DNA of 64,000 bases from Nitrospirillum sp034427435. Lineage in GTDB: Bacteria; Pseudomonadota; Alphaproteobacteria; Azospirillales; Azospirillaceae. Within the stretch, counting starts at the first letter, position 1; every line of letters starts with the position of its first letter. The position numbers were made by a program, and so were the translations under genes. Positions 35,805-45,517 of this stretch are shown here, piece by piece. Location: assembly GCF_034427435.1 (NCBI RefSeq), contig NZ_JAXQNP010000003.1, positions 1,674,001-1,738,000 on the forward strand, given 5' to 3'. The notes beneath the pieces are model-generated. The model was given only the letters and a program-made list of their open reading frames with translations. It did not search any database and was not told where the DNA came from.

Positions 35805-36884
35805 ATGAACCGCACTTTCCGGCATCTGCTGCTTGCCGCGTGCCTGGCGGCGACGCCCGCCCTGGGGGCCCCGGCCTTTGAGGAGCAGACGCCACCCCCG
35901 GCGCCCGACTACGCCCTGGCCGCCTCCTGGGCGGCCGGCCCCGCGGGGCCGGGTGCCAGCGCCGCCGTGCCCAAGGGCGCCAGCCCCGCTGCCAAGGATG
36001 CGCCGGCGGATGTCTTCTTCATCCACCCCACCACCTTCAAAAGCGACAGCCGCTGGAACCAGGACGTGGCTGACGGCAAAACCAACGCCTGGACGGACGC
36101 CAGCGTCATCGCCCGTCAGGCCAGCGTCTTCAACGCCTGTTGCCGCGTCTTCGCCCCGCGCTATCGCCAAGCCTCCTTCATGAACGACGGGCGGGGCGGC
36201 CGGGACAAGGCGCTGCTGCTGGCCTACGGTGATATCGAGCGCGCCTTCGACTATTACCTGGAACATGAGAACCATGGCCGTCCCTTCATCCTGGCGGGGC
36301 ACAGCCAGGGGGGCTGGATGGTGGCGCGGCTGCTGGAAAAGCGCATCGACGGCACGCCGCTGGCCGCCCGCATGGTCGCGGCCTACACCATCGGCATGAA
36401 CGTGGCGGAAGGGGAATTCGGCCTGCGCTACAAGAGCCTGTCGGTGTGTGACCAGCCGCTGCAGACGGGGTGCGTCCTGCAGTGGAACGCGGTCTTGCCC
36501 AGCACCGACCTGGCGGCCGTCGCCGCACGGTCGGAGAAGGTGTTCACCGATACGTATGGCGACGTGCCGGGCGCAACCGCCGTCTGCGTTAACCCGCTGA
36601 CCTTCGACCGCGCCAAGCCGGTGGCGCCCGAAGGGGCGTCCAAGGGTGCCGTCCCGGGCGCGCCGGTGGAGGGCCCCCTGAAGCCGCTGATGCGGGGGGC
36701 GGTGGCCGCGAAATGCGACCGAGGCTTCCTGGTGGTGGAACCGCGGCCGGCCTTGGACCTGGCGCCCCTGCCGGGCGGCGTCATGCATTACCACGACTAT
36801 GGCCTGTTCTACGCCGATGTGCGGGAGAATGCGAAGCGGCGGGTGGCCGCCTTCCTCAAGGCCCAACACGGGGCGGTGCCGTGA
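35805..36884 (+). CDS. Secreted DUF3089-type lipase/hydrolase
   Basis: A 359-residue protein with a signal peptide (FRHLLLAACLAATPALG-AP). ADVFFIHPTTFKSDSRWNQ is the hallmark of the DUF3089 family of alpha/beta hydrolases; the nucleophile elbow is FILAGHSQGGWM. Four or more Cys (CCRVF, VCDQPLQTGC) may form disulfides, in line with export. Starts 24 bp after the amine oxidase and probably shares its mRNA. Confidence 0.87.
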   Translation: MNRTFRHLLLAACLAATPALGAPAFEEQTPPPAPDYALAASWAAGPAGPGASAAVPKGASPAAKDAPADVFFIHPTTFKSDSRWNQDVADGKTNAWTDASVIARQASVFNACCRVFAPRYRQASFMNDGRGGRDKALLLAYGDIERAFDYYLEHENHGRPFILAGHSQGGWMVARLLEKRIDGTPLAARMVAAYTIGMNVAEGEFGLRYKSLSVCDQPLQTGCVLQWNAVLPSTDLAAVAARSEKVFTDTYGDVPGATAVCVNPLTFDRAKPVAPEGASKGAVPGAPVEGPLKPLMRGAVAAKCDRGFLVVEPRPALDLAPLPGGVMHYHDYGLFYADVRENAKRRVAAFLKAQHGAVP

Positions 36885-37034
36885 GGGATGGGGACACCGC
36901 CCCCGCCGTTTGCGTTCACACGACGGCGGACGGCATCTCTCGCCTGGCCGATGTGGGTTTGGACGCGGTGGCCCGGTTCCGCGCGCCGCTTCCCCGATGA
37001 GGAAGGCCGGGTGGCGACACCCGGCCTTGTCATT

Positions 37035-37982
37035 TCAGGCTTCGTTGACGAAACGCTTCAGGATTTCCGCCGTGGCCGCGGGGTTGTCCTGCATGACGAA
37101 GGCGCCCGAGTTGGGCACGACTTCCGTCCGGCTGTTCTTCAGCGCTTTTTCCGCATCGCTCCGGAACTTCACATAGGCTTTGTCGAATTCACCATAGACC
37201 AGCAGCGTGGGCGCCTGGATGCGCGGCAGGGCGCCCATGATGTCCGCGAAGGCGACGCCGCGTTCCGACGGTTGGATCCACCGGCCGGCCGCCTTGCGGC
37301 TGTCGATGCCGTCGGCGTTGATGGGGCCGGTGTTCACGATGCCGAAGATCTGGGTCAGCAGTTCCGGCTTCGTCGGCACCGGATAGCCGTTCCTGTCGTA
37401 CAGGTTGGCCTGTTTGGCGTCGACGTCCTCGCGGATTTCCGCCAGCGTGCGGTGCCCGCCCAGGGCGCAGGACACCAGCGCCAGCTTGCGCACGCGCTCC
37501 GGCCATCGGACGGCCAGGGGCACGGATAGGCAGCCCCCCAGTGAGGTGCCGATCAGGTCGATCTGGTCGATACCCATCTCATCCAAGGCGCCGACCAGCG
37601 TCGCCGCCGTTTCCTCCAGCGTCTGGAGGTAGGGTGGCTCTCCCGACCAGCGCGATCCGCCGTGGCCCGGCAGGTCGAAGGCTATGATCTGCCGCCCCTC
37701 CGCCAAGGCGGGGGCGACGAAGCGCCAGTCGGACAGCCAGCCACCCAGCTTATGCAACAGGATGACGGGGGGCTTGTCGGTGGCGGAACCCAGCGTGGCG
37801 TAGTGCAGCACCCCGCCCGCGCGCTGGATGTCCCCCGTCCTGGCCCAGGGGCCGGCCGGCGGGACGGGAACCGCCGGGGCGGGCGGCATCTTGGCCCCCG
37901 CCCGCGCCGGGATGAAGCTGGCGCCGATCAGGGCGGCGGACAAGCCGGCCACTCTGGCGAAATTCCGGCGGTTGATGGTCAA
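37035..37982 (-). CDS. Exported alpha/beta hydrolase
   Basis: A 315-residue protein with a Tat-type N-terminus (INRRNFARVAGLSAALIGAS, cleavage near ARA-GA). Core motifs: VILLHKLGGWLSDW (oxyanion), FDLPGHGGSRWSG, IGTSLGGCLSVPLA (nucleophile Ser), LVYGEFDKAYV (acid) and the His presumably in the last third (the C-terminal GAFVMQDNPA is unusual and the His is not obvious). It is the last gene of the five-gene minus-strand operon that starts at 43681. Confidence 0.82.
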   Translation of the reverse strand: MTINRRNFARVAGLSAALIGASFIPARAGAKMPPAPAVPVPPAGPWARTGDIQRAGGVLHYATLGSATDKPPVILLHKLGGWLSDWRFVAPALAEGRQIIAFDLPGHGGSRWSGEPPYLQTLEETAATLVGALDEMGIDQIDLIGTSLGGCLSVPLAVRWPERVRKLALVSCALGGHRTLAEIREDVDAKQANLYDRNGYPVPTKPELLTQIFGIVNTGPINADGIDSRKAAGRWIQPSERGVAFADIMGALPRIQAPTLLVYGEFDKAYVKFRSDAEKALKNSRTEVVPNSGAFVMQDNPAATAEILKRFVNEA

Positions 37983-38036
37983 AGCGCGGTCCCTCGGTTG
38001 ATGGTTGCTTGGTCGATCATGGCCCAGGAAGGGGCC

Positions 38037-39407
38037 TCAGGCCCACATCGACGGTTCACGGCCCAGGGCGGGGTTGATGGTGAAGGCGTTCGGCGGCCGG
38101 GGCAAACCCAGGTTCTCGCGCAGGGTTTCGCCCTCGTAGTCCGTGCGGAACAGGCCGCGCTTCTGCAGGATGGGGATGACCTGGTCCACGAAATCCTCCA
38201 GCGCCCCCGGCATATAGTTTGGGGAAAGGGAGAAGCCGTCGGCCCCGCCCTCGCGGAACCACAGCTCACACATGTCGGCCACCTGCTCCGGCGTGCCGGC
38301 CAGGGAATAGCTGGCGCGGGAGACGACGACCCGGCGGGCCAACTGACCGATGGTCAGATCCTCGTCCCGCGCCATCTTGATGATCTGTTGCTGCACCCAT
38401 TGCCCGCCATTGGTCAGGGGCAGGTCGGGCAGCTTGTCGTTGGGGCCGTAGGCCGACAGGTCCACGCCCAGCTGCAGTTGCAGGGTGCGCAGCGCCAACG
38501 CGGTGGGCACCAGGTCCAGCAACTCCTCTTCCGCCTGCCTGGCCTCCTTTTCCGTGGACCGGACCATCAGTTGGACCGAGGGGATGATCAGGACATGGTC
38601 CGGGTTGCGGCCGAAGCCGGCGGCGCGCCGCTTCATGTCGGCATAGAAGGTCTTGGCGGCATCCAGGGAGTTGGCGGCGGTGAAGACCATGTCGGCGGTG
38701 CGGGCCGACAAGGCGCGGCCGGCGCCGGAACCGCCGGCCTGCACGATGATGGGGTGGCCCTGCGGTGGGCGACCCACGTTCAGCGGCCCGGCCACCTTGA
38801 AGTGGGGCCCCTCATGATCCAACTGGTGCACGCGGTCGGGATCGATGTATCGGCCGGCGTCACGGTCGCGGATGTGCGCCCCGTCCTCCCATGAATCCCA
38901 CAGGTTCTTGACCACGTCCACGAACTCCTCCGCCCGGGCGTAGCGGGCGTCATGGTCCATCAGCAGGTCGCGGCCGAAGTTGCGCGCCTCGCTGTCGCTG
39001 GCGGAGGTCACGACGTTCCAACCCGCCCGCCCGCCGGAGATATGGTCGAGGGAGGCGTAGCGGCGGGCGATGGAGTAGGGCTCGTTATAGGTGGTCGACG
39101 CGGTGGCGATCAGGCCGATGTGGCGGGTGGACACGGCCAGGGCCGCCAGCAGGGTGGTGGGCTCCAGCTTGCCGGCATAGTCGGTGGCGGCGAAGGCGTC
39201 ACGGCCCTTGATATGGGGATAACCCTGGCTGTCGCCGGAGAAATAGCAATGCATCTTGCCCCGTTCGGCCGTCTGGGCCAGGTGGGCGTAAACCCTGAAA
39301 TCGTGCTGGTCCACCGGGGCGGCGCTGGGATAACGCCAGCCGCCGGGGTGGGCGCCGCTATTGTGGATGAAAGTGGCGAGGATCATCTTCCGGGACGGGG
39401 CGGCCAT
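38037..39407 (-). CDS. LLM-class flavin-dependent monooxygenase, NtaA/SnaA/DszA-like (second)
   Basis: Start at ATG 39407 (MAAPSRKMILATF, GGAG 8 bp upstream), 456 residues. It has the NtaA/SnaA/DszA order: GGWRYPSAAPVDQHDFRVYA, HIGLIATASTTYNEPYSIAR, DHISGGRAGWNVVTSASDSE, and the C-terminal tail GLFRTDYEGETLRENLGLPR. This family uses FMNH2 to cleave C-N, C-S or C-O bonds in aminopolycarboxylates, sulfones and pristinamycin-type substrates. The tail and barrel are shared with the gene at 44165, a paralogue. Operon gene 4 of 5. Confidence 0.9.
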   Translation of the reverse strand: MAAPSRKMILATFIHNSGAHPGGWRYPSAAPVDQHDFRVYAHLAQTAERGKMHCYFSGDSQGYPHIKGRDAFAATDYAGKLEPTTLLAALAVSTRHIGLIATASTTYNEPYSIARRYASLDHISGGRAGWNVVTSASDSEARNFGRDLLMDHDARYARAEEFVDVVKNLWDSWEDGAHIRDRDAGRYIDPDRVHQLDHEGPHFKVAGPLNVGRPPQGHPIIVQAGGSGAGRALSARTADMVFTAANSLDAAKTFYADMKRRAAGFGRNPDHVLIIPSVQLMVRSTEKEARQAEEELLDLVPTALALRTLQLQLGVDLSAYGPNDKLPDLPLTNGGQWVQQQIIKMARDEDLTIGQLARRVVVSRASYSLAGTPEQVADMCELWFREGGADGFSLSPNYMPGALEDFVDQVIPILQKRGLFRTDYEGETLRENLGLPRPPNAFTINPALGREPSMWA

Positions 39408-39430
39408 GAGGGTGACTCCGGTCTTTGTGG

Positions 39431-40768
39431 TTAGCTTCTTATGGATTGGACGACGGCGGCCAATTCCCCATCCTCGGCGGCACCGCGATAGGCGCGCCGG
39501 GCCTGCAGGAAACAAAGGGACGCCAGCACCAGGCAAGGCAGGGCGACGATCAGGAAGGAATCCGCGATGCGGCCCGGATCGCCCAGGATGGTTTGGGACA
39601 CGTAAGCGATGGCGAATGGCCCGCCGGCCCCTGCCGGCAGGGCGGCGGCGACGGTCAGCACGGCATAGGAGAAGCCGCGCATGTCGTTGGGCGCGATTTC
39701 CTGCACCGTGGCGTTGGTGGCCACGTTCAGCATGGGGGTGGCCAGGCTGATGGCGGCGAGCATGGCGATGGCCACGCCCACGCCCGGCGCGTGGCCGCTG
39801 AAGGCGCAAGGCAGGGCCACGATGGGCAGGATGGCCATGATCAGCATGCGCCCGCCGCGGGTGCGCGTGGCATAGCGCGAATCCGTGGCCAGGCCCCCCA
39901 GCAGATAACCCGACACCCCGGCCGCCAGCATGCCCAGGCCCATCAGGTTGGCGATGCCGGCCAGCGTGACGCCGAAGGTGCGCATCAGCAATGGCGTGGC
40001 CCAGGCGGTGACGCCGACGAAGGCGATGTAATGGAGGCAGAAGCCACCGAACAGGGGAACGACCACGTTACGTTGGCGCCACAGGTAGGCCAGCTTGTCC
40101 GCCACCTTGGTGGGGCTGGCTGGGGTGGCGCCCATTCCACGCCGGTGCGGTTCCTTCACGGTGAAGAACAGCAGGCCGATGAAAGGCCCAGCCATGCCGC
40201 ACAGCAGGAAGGCGGTACGCCAGGGTATGATGCGGCCGAAGCCCGGGATGTTGAGGTGGAGATCGGCGCCCACGATCCAGCCGGGCACGATGGAGGACAG
40301 CGCCGTTCCGATGGTGGCGCCGATCAGATAGGTGCTGAGCGCGCGGCCGCGCCGGCTGGGCGGGAACATGTCGGCGATCAGCGACAATGCCGCCGGTCCC
40401 ACGGTGGCCTCCCCCAATCCCACCAGGGCGCGGAAGATGAAGAACCAGGCGAAATCCGGGGCGAAGGCGCCGGCGGCGGTGGACAGGCTCCACAGGATGA
40501 TGGCGGCGCCCAGCACGGTGCGGCGCTTGCCCCTGTCCACCAGGGTGCCCAGCCACAGGCCGCACAGCCCGCTCAGCAGCGTATATGCCAAGCCCATCAG
40601 CAGGCCCATCTGGACGTCCGTGATGGCCAGGTCGGCCTTGATGGGTTCCGCCAGGACACCGATGATGGCCTTGTCGATGCTGTAGATATTCGCCGCCAGG
40701 AACAGCAGCAGCATCGGCCACCAGCTTTGGCGTATCGGCGGGTAGGGGGGCGCGGCGTCAGTCGACAC
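39431..40768 (-). CDS. MFS transporter, spinster-like
   Basis: About 445 residues from GTG 40768, which overlaps the stop of the peptidase gene by 11 bp and gives MSTDAAPPYPPIRQSW; an ATG 39 bp upstream is the alternative. TM1 SWWPMLLLFLAANIYSIDKA, motif A GLWLGTLVDRGKRRTVL and GLGEATVGPAALSLIADMFP match the first MFS gene of this region (23559), so the two are in the same subfamily. Twelve membrane segments. Operon gene 3 of 5, so its substrate is probably an intermediate or the compound itself. Confidence 0.84.
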   Translation of the reverse strand: MSTDAAPPYPPIRQSWWPMLLLFLAANIYSIDKAIIGVLAEPIKADLAITDVQMGLLMGLAYTLLSGLCGLWLGTLVDRGKRRTVLGAAIILWSLSTAAGAFAPDFAWFFIFRALVGLGEATVGPAALSLIADMFPPSRRGRALSTYLIGATIGTALSSIVPGWIVGADLHLNIPGFGRIIPWRTAFLLCGMAGPFIGLLFFTVKEPHRRGMGATPASPTKVADKLAYLWRQRNVVVPLFGGFCLHYIAFVGVTAWATPLLMRTFGVTLAGIANLMGLGMLAAGVSGYLLGGLATDSRYATRTRGGRMLIMAILPIVALPCAFSGHAPGVGVAIAMLAAISLATPMLNVATNATVQEIAPNDMRGFSYAVLTVAAALPAGAGGPFAIAYVSQTILGDPGRIADSFLIVALPCLVLASLCFLQARRAYRGAAEDGELAAVVQSIRS

Positions 40769-41933
40769 GGACAGTCCGCCCGTCGATGCAGGCCAACAGG
40801 CGGCCATCGGCGTCGTTCAGAATCTCCACGGTGTCGCCGTGTAGATGGATGATGTCCTCGAAATGGAACTTGCCGATGGACGGTCCTATCCAGGGCAAGT
40901 CGCAACTCAACACCATGCCGTCCACAAGGTCGAAACTGTGCATGCCGCCGCCGGGGTGGGGATGGTCGGTATGCTCCAGCCCCACCGAGTGAAGGCCGCA
41001 GGCGCGGAACTCGGGATTGCCGGCGGCCTGTATGCAGGCCACCACCGCTTGCTCCACGTCCGTCGACAGGGCGCCGGCCTTGAAATGCGGCAGGGATTGG
41101 CGCCAGCCCAGGCGGGTGGCGTTGTAGCGGCGCAACTGCTCCGCCGATGGCTCGCCAATGATGGCGGTACGGCCGATGTCGCTGGTGTAGTGATTGAATT
41201 CCGTGGTGGCGTCGAAGGTCACCGTGTCGCCAGGCAGCAAGACGGCGTTCTTGGACAGGCGGCCGTGATTGGGGCGATAGGGGGTGATCAGCAGGAACAC
41301 GGGGCGCCCGCCGGCCATGGCCGCCGCCGACCAGAACACGCGCTCGGCCTCCGCGCAGGTGGCGCCGGCGGCCACCGCCTCGGCGGCGATCTGCAAGGCT
41401 AGTTCCGTCTTACGCGCGGCGGCACGCATGAGAGCCATTTCCGCCGGCGTCTTCACCATGCGAATATCGCGCAGCAGGTCGCGGGCCGCCACGACGTCCA
41501 GCGTGCCCCCCAGGATGCTGTTCACATCCTGGCCCAGGCCGCGATCCTCGAACGCCACACGGCCCCTCTGCAGGCCCAGTTCGCGCAGGTACTGGGCGAC
41601 CGCCTCCTGGTGGTTCTGGGGAAGACCTTCGGCCGTCATCACGCCCTGCACGCCGCCGGCGCCGATGCCGGGTTTGCGCGCATAGCCACGCACGATCTTC
41701 ATCCAGGTGCCCTGGCCCTGCTGCGGTTGGCCCATGTCCACCTCCACCGTCAGCACGGCGGCGTCGCGGTCATGGTCGCGGGGCAGGATGGCCAGCGCCA
41801 GATCACCGAAACCCCAACTGGCGTCCGTCGCCCAACTGCTGAGGTAGTAGGTGTTGATGGGGGTGGAGGCGACAATGGCGTCGACGCCGTCGCGGTCCAT
41901 CAGGGCATCGGCCCGGTCACGGTTGATCAGCAT
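40758..41933 (-). CDS. M24-family metallopeptidase (Xaa-Pro peptidase / creatinase-like)
   Basis: A 391-residue protein with the N-terminal creatinase-like domain (DGVDAIVASTPINTYYLSSW) and the pita-bread C-terminal domain. The metal site is given by VTFDATTEFNHYTSDIGR (two Asp), GLHSVGLEHTDHPHPGG (His) and FHFEDIIHLHGDTVEIL (Glu). Family members cleave X-Pro bonds or small amides such as creatine. The position between a deacylase-like amidohydrolase and transport/monooxygenase genes fits a role in amide breakdown. Operon gene 2 of 5. Confidence 0.88.
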   Translation of the reverse strand: MLINRDRADALMDRDGVDAIVASTPINTYYLSSWATDASWGFGDLALAILPRDHDRDAAVLTVEVDMGQPQQGQGTWMKIVRGYARKPGIGAGGVQGVMTAEGLPQNHQEAVAQYLRELGLQRGRVAFEDRGLGQDVNSILGGTLDVVAARDLLRDIRMVKTPAEMALMRAAARKTELALQIAAEAVAAGATCAEAERVFWSAAAMAGGRPVFLLITPYRPNHGRLSKNAVLLPGDTVTFDATTEFNHYTSDIGRTAIIGEPSAEQLRRYNATRLGWRQSLPHFKAGALSTDVEQAVVACIQAAGNPEFRACGLHSVGLEHTDHPHPGGGMHSFDLVDGMVLSCDLPWIGPSIGKFHFEDIIHLHGDTVEILNDADGRLLACIDGRTVRVD

Positions 41934-41944
41934 TCTGCGACTCC

Positions 41945-43681
41945 TTAAGGGATCGAGGGTGTACCGCGACGGCCGCGCACCAGGCGGCCGGGCAGCGGGC
42001 CCGTGGGCTGGTCATCCCGTGCCGTCACGACGCCTGACACGATGGTGGCGGCATAGCCGCGCGCGGCCTGCGTCAGCCGCCGCCCGCCCGCCGGAAGGTC
42101 GAAGCTGGCGCGCGGTGGGTACAGGGCCAGGCGGTCGTAATCGATGATGTTAAGGTCGCCCTTGAAATGGGGTGCGATGACGCCGCGGTCGCCGAAGCCG
42201 CCGATGGCGGCGGTCCGCCCGGTCATGAGATGCACGGCCTGGGGGATGGACAGGCGGTCGCCCCGGCGATCGCGGGTCCAGTAGCTCAACATGAAGGTCT
42301 GCATGCTGCCGTCGCAAATGGCGCCAACGTGGGCACCGCCATCCCCGAGGCCCAGCACCGCGCCTTCGCGTCCCAGCATGTCGTGCACGGTTTCCAGATT
42401 GCAGTAGGTGTAGTTGCGGGCTGGGAAATACAGAATGCCCAGGCCGTCCTCGGCCAGCAGGGCATCGTAGGCGACCTCCTCCACGGTGCAACCGCGCCGC
42501 CTGGCCACATTGTCGAAGCGCTCGGATTCCGGCGGGGCGTAGTCGGGGTCGGCGCCCATGGCGTAGCACAGGCTGATGTCGCGCATGAACGCCGGGTATT
42601 TCCGGGGATCCAGCGGCAGGGTCATTTCCGCCAGGATGGCGGCGCGCACGTCCGGCCGGCGCATCTCCGCGGCACGCTGGGCGACCGGCAGGGGGTCGAT
42701 GCGCTCATAAGTGGGGCAGCCGCGGAAGGGGTGCAGCGTCAATTGAAGGCCGTACAGCACGCCAACCGGCCGGCCCACAACCTGGCCGTAGATGTCGGCA
42801 CCGCGCGCGCGCTCGATGGCGCAAGCGTCGGCGATCTCCCGCCAGCGTTCGGGCGCCTCATTGTACTGCAGTAACGGGAAGGTGACGGTCTGGCCCGAGG
42901 TCGCGGCGATGCGGGCCAGCATACGGAATTCCGAGGAGAAGCCATTGCCGGTATCGAATTCCGACGCCGACATGAACAGCGACTTGCCATGGGCCTTCAT
43001 CGCCATGGCGATGGTCATCAACTCATCCTCGCTGGCGGTGGTGACCGGCAACTGGTCGCCACTGGCGGTGCGGTGGCCGATGACCCTGGTGGTGGAAAAG
43101 CCGAAGGCCCCGGCTTCCAAGCCGTCGCGCACCAAGGCGGCCATGGCCTGCATGTCGGCGCTGGTGGCGGGTTCGCGGTCGATGGCCCGTTGCCCCATGA
43201 CGAAGACGCGCACGGGGATGTGGGGAATGGCGACGGCGAAGTCCGCGTCCATGGGGCGCCGTTCGATGGCGTCCAGATAGTCGGGAAAGCTTACCCAGTT
43301 CCAGGGCAGTCCTTCAGCCATGACGATGCCGGGGATATCCTCCACCCCCTCCATGACGTCGATCATCTGCGCGCGCTGCTCGGGCCGGCACGGGGCGAAG
43401 CCCACGCCGCAATTGCCCAGCAGCACCGTGGTGACGCCGTGGTTGGTGGAGGGCGAGAACCGCGTATCCCAGGTTACCTGGGCGTCGTAGTGGGTATGGA
43501 TGTCCACGAAACCTGGGGTAACGAGCTTACCACGGGCGTCGATCTCTTCCCGGCCCTTGCCCGTGACCGTGCCGGTGGCGGCGATGCGCCCGCCGGTGAT
43601 CGCGATGTCGCCGTCCCACAGATTGGCGCCGGTTCCGTCCGCGACAGTGCCGCCACGGATCACAAGATCGTAATCGCTCAT
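41945..43681 (-). CDS. N-acyl-D-amino-acid deacylase family amidohydrolase
   Basis: Start at the last of three ATGs (43681, MSDYDLVIRGGTV), which has AGGA 7 bp upstream; 578 residues. The metal site HxH appears in VDIHTHYDAQVTWD, and VLLGNCGVGFAPC is the D-aminoacylase hallmark Cys. C-terminal beta-sandwich sequence ITGG...ANLNIIDYDRLALYPP is typical. Deacylases of this group act on N-acyl-D-glutamate, -aspartate or neutral amino acids; other members act on hydantoin-like or dihydropyrimidine-like rings. First gene of the five-gene operon. Confidence 0.87.
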   Translation of the reverse strand: MSDYDLVIRGGTVADGTGANLWDGDIAITGGRIAATGTVTGKGREEIDARGKLVTPGFVDIHTHYDAQVTWDTRFSPSTNHGVTTVLLGNCGVGFAPCRPEQRAQMIDVMEGVEDIPGIVMAEGLPWNWVSFPDYLDAIERRPMDADFAVAIPHIPVRVFVMGQRAIDREPATSADMQAMAALVRDGLEAGAFGFSTTRVIGHRTASGDQLPVTTASEDELMTIAMAMKAHGKSLFMSASEFDTGNGFSSEFRMLARIAATSGQTVTFPLLQYNEAPERWREIADACAIERARGADIYGQVVGRPVGVLYGLQLTLHPFRGCPTYERIDPLPVAQRAAEMRRPDVRAAILAEMTLPLDPRKYPAFMRDISLCYAMGADPDYAPPESERFDNVARRRGCTVEEVAYDALLAEDGLGILYFPARNYTYCNLETVHDMLGREGAVLGLGDGGAHVGAICDGSMQTFMLSYWTRDRRGDRLSIPQAVHLMTGRTAAIGGFGDRGVIAPHFKGDLNIIDYDRLALYPPRASFDLPAGGRRLTQAARGYAATIVSGVVTARDDQPTGPLPGRLVRGRRGTPSIP

Positions 43682-44164
43682 CATCATATCCTGGAGGGGG
43701 CGGATTTCAGGGGGAGACGCGATCGCATCGAATGCCGGTGTGGCGTGGTGTCGATGCGCGTCAACGCGAAACAAAGGTGTCGCCCTTGTTCTTTGGAACC
43801 TTCCCTCTTTGTTTTGGCGTGAAGTAAAAGGGGCGTGCTACGCGCGGACATCGCCCCCTGATGCCGATTGAAATTGAACAGGTATTGAAGAAAGAAGCCC
43901 GTCGTTTCTTCCCTCGTTGACCGGCAGCCAATGATGTGCCGGATCAACTATCAACAGGTAACATTGGATATAGTTTTCCTGGAAATAAGTTCGTTTTATC
44001 ACCCGTTAGGAAATCCTAGATGGTGCCGACGGCGAACTCATGCTGAATGGGGGCGGGTTACGCCGCCTTCAGTCAATGACACCGCCGCCGAAGCGGAAAA
44101 GGGGGCCGACGACCACAGGGAATCCCGGCCTAGCGGCCAGACGGAAGGGGGCTTCGATATCATC
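43682..44164. other. Divergent promoter region of the deacylase operon and the third LLM gene
   Basis: About 480 bp with no supported gene. It contains GAAGAAA-11-TTTCTTC (43887-43911), an inverted repeat, and GTTTTATCACCC at 43993-44004, which is repeated at 45547-45558 downstream of the third LLM gene. AT-rich stretches at 43960-44000 probably hold the promoter. Confidence 0.45.
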
Positions 44165-45517
44165 ATGAAGTTGCTTGCGTTTCTCATGCAGACAGGCGGC
44201 CACATCGCCGGTTGGCGCCATCCCCGCGCCGCTGACAACGCCTTGTGCGACATTGATTATTTCCGCCACCTCGGTCAAACGGCGGAGCGTGGACTATTCG
44301 ATGGTGTGTTCTTGGCTGATTACGTCGGCTACCACCCGGTCAAGGGGGCCGACGTTTTCAGCGGGATGGAAACGCCCAAGCTGGACCCGGCCCTGGTGCT
44401 GAGTACCATCGCCGCTTGCACCCGCCACGTCGGGCTGATTGGCACCGCGTCCACCACCTATTCCCATCCCTATGATTTGGCCCGGCGCTTCGCCAGCCTT
44501 GACCATCTCAGCCGGGGCAGGGCGGGATGGAACATCGTCACCTCGACCATGGAAAACGAGGCGCACAATTACGGTCGTCCGGCGCATATGGAACACGGCG
44601 AACGCTATGCCCGCGCCGCCGAGTTCGTGGAGGTGGCGCGCAAGCTGTGGGATAGCTGGCAGGACGGCGCCGTGCGGGCGGACAAGGCCAGCGGCCGCTA
44701 CACCGATCCGTCGCGCATTTCCGCCGTCAACCATGTCGGTGCGGAATTCCGGGTCGCCGGCCCCCTGACTGTGCCGCGCTCGCCCCAGGGACACCCGGTG
44801 CTGGTGCAGGCGGGCGCCTCGGCGACGGGTCAGCGCTTCGCCGCCAGCTGCGCCGAGGTCATCTTTACCTCCCATCCGGGTATCGAGACAGCCAAAACCT
44901 TTCGCGCCGCCATGCACGCGCACTTGGCGGAATTCGGGCGTACGCCGGACACGCTGAAGATCATGCCCGCGGTCACCCCGGTCATCGGCCATACCAGGGC
45001 GGCGGCCGAGGCGTTGCAGCGGGAACTGGACAGTCTGATCCCCGCCGACATCGCCATAGCCAAATTGGGTTCCCTGCTGGGTAACATCGACCTATCGGCC
45101 TGTTCCCCCCACGAGCCGCTGCCCCCACTGCCTCCGAGCGCGCTGGAGGGGCAGAACTCCACCCGTGACCGCGTGCTGGAACTGGCGGCGCGCGAACGCC
45201 CGCCGTTGGCGGAACTGGCGCGGCGCGTGGCGGCCGGCCGCACAGGCCGGACTATCGTGGGGACCGCCACCGACGTGGCGGATGAACTGGCCGCTTGGGA
45301 GGCAGAGGGGGCGGCCGACGGCTTTGTCATCGCCGCGCCCTTCCTGCCCGGCGGCCTGGAGGACTTCGTTGATCAGGTGGTGCCCATCCTGCAGCAGCGC
45401 GGCCTGTTCCGTACCGCCTACGAGGGGAAGACGCTTCGTGAGAACCTGGGTTTGGCCCGGCCCGTGAACCGCTTCGAGGCCGATCCATCCTTGCGGCAGC
45501 ATCCCGAAATTTGGTAG
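44165..45517 (+). CDS. LLM-class flavin-dependent monooxygenase, NtaA/SnaA/DszA-like (third)
   Basis: Start at ATG 44165 (MKLLAFLMQTGGHIAGWRH); the frame is open 230 bp upstream but without family sequence there. The 450-residue protein shows AGWRHPRAADNALCDIDYF, HVGLIGTASTTYSHPYDLAR, DHLSRGRAGWNIVTSTMENE and the tail GLFRTAYEGKTLRENLGLAR, paralogous to the gene at 38037. No strong Shine-Dalgarno sequence lies near the ATG. Divergent from the deacylase operon and presumably co-regulated. Confidence 0.88.
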   Translation: MKLLAFLMQTGGHIAGWRHPRAADNALCDIDYFRHLGQTAERGLFDGVFLADYVGYHPVKGADVFSGMETPKLDPALVLSTIAACTRHVGLIGTASTTYSHPYDLARRFASLDHLSRGRAGWNIVTSTMENEAHNYGRPAHMEHGERYARAAEFVEVARKLWDSWQDGAVRADKASGRYTDPSRISAVNHVGAEFRVAGPLTVPRSPQGHPVLVQAGASATGQRFAASCAEVIFTSHPGIETAKTFRAAMHAHLAEFGRTPDTLKIMPAVTPVIGHTRAAAEALQRELDSLIPADIAIAKLGSLLGNIDLSACSPHEPLPPLPPSALEGQNSTRDRVLELAARERPPLAELARRVAAGRTGRTIVGTATDVADELAAWEAEGAADGFVIAAPFLPGGLEDFVDQVVPILQQRGLFRTAYEGKTLRENLGLARPVNRFEADPSLRQHPEIW

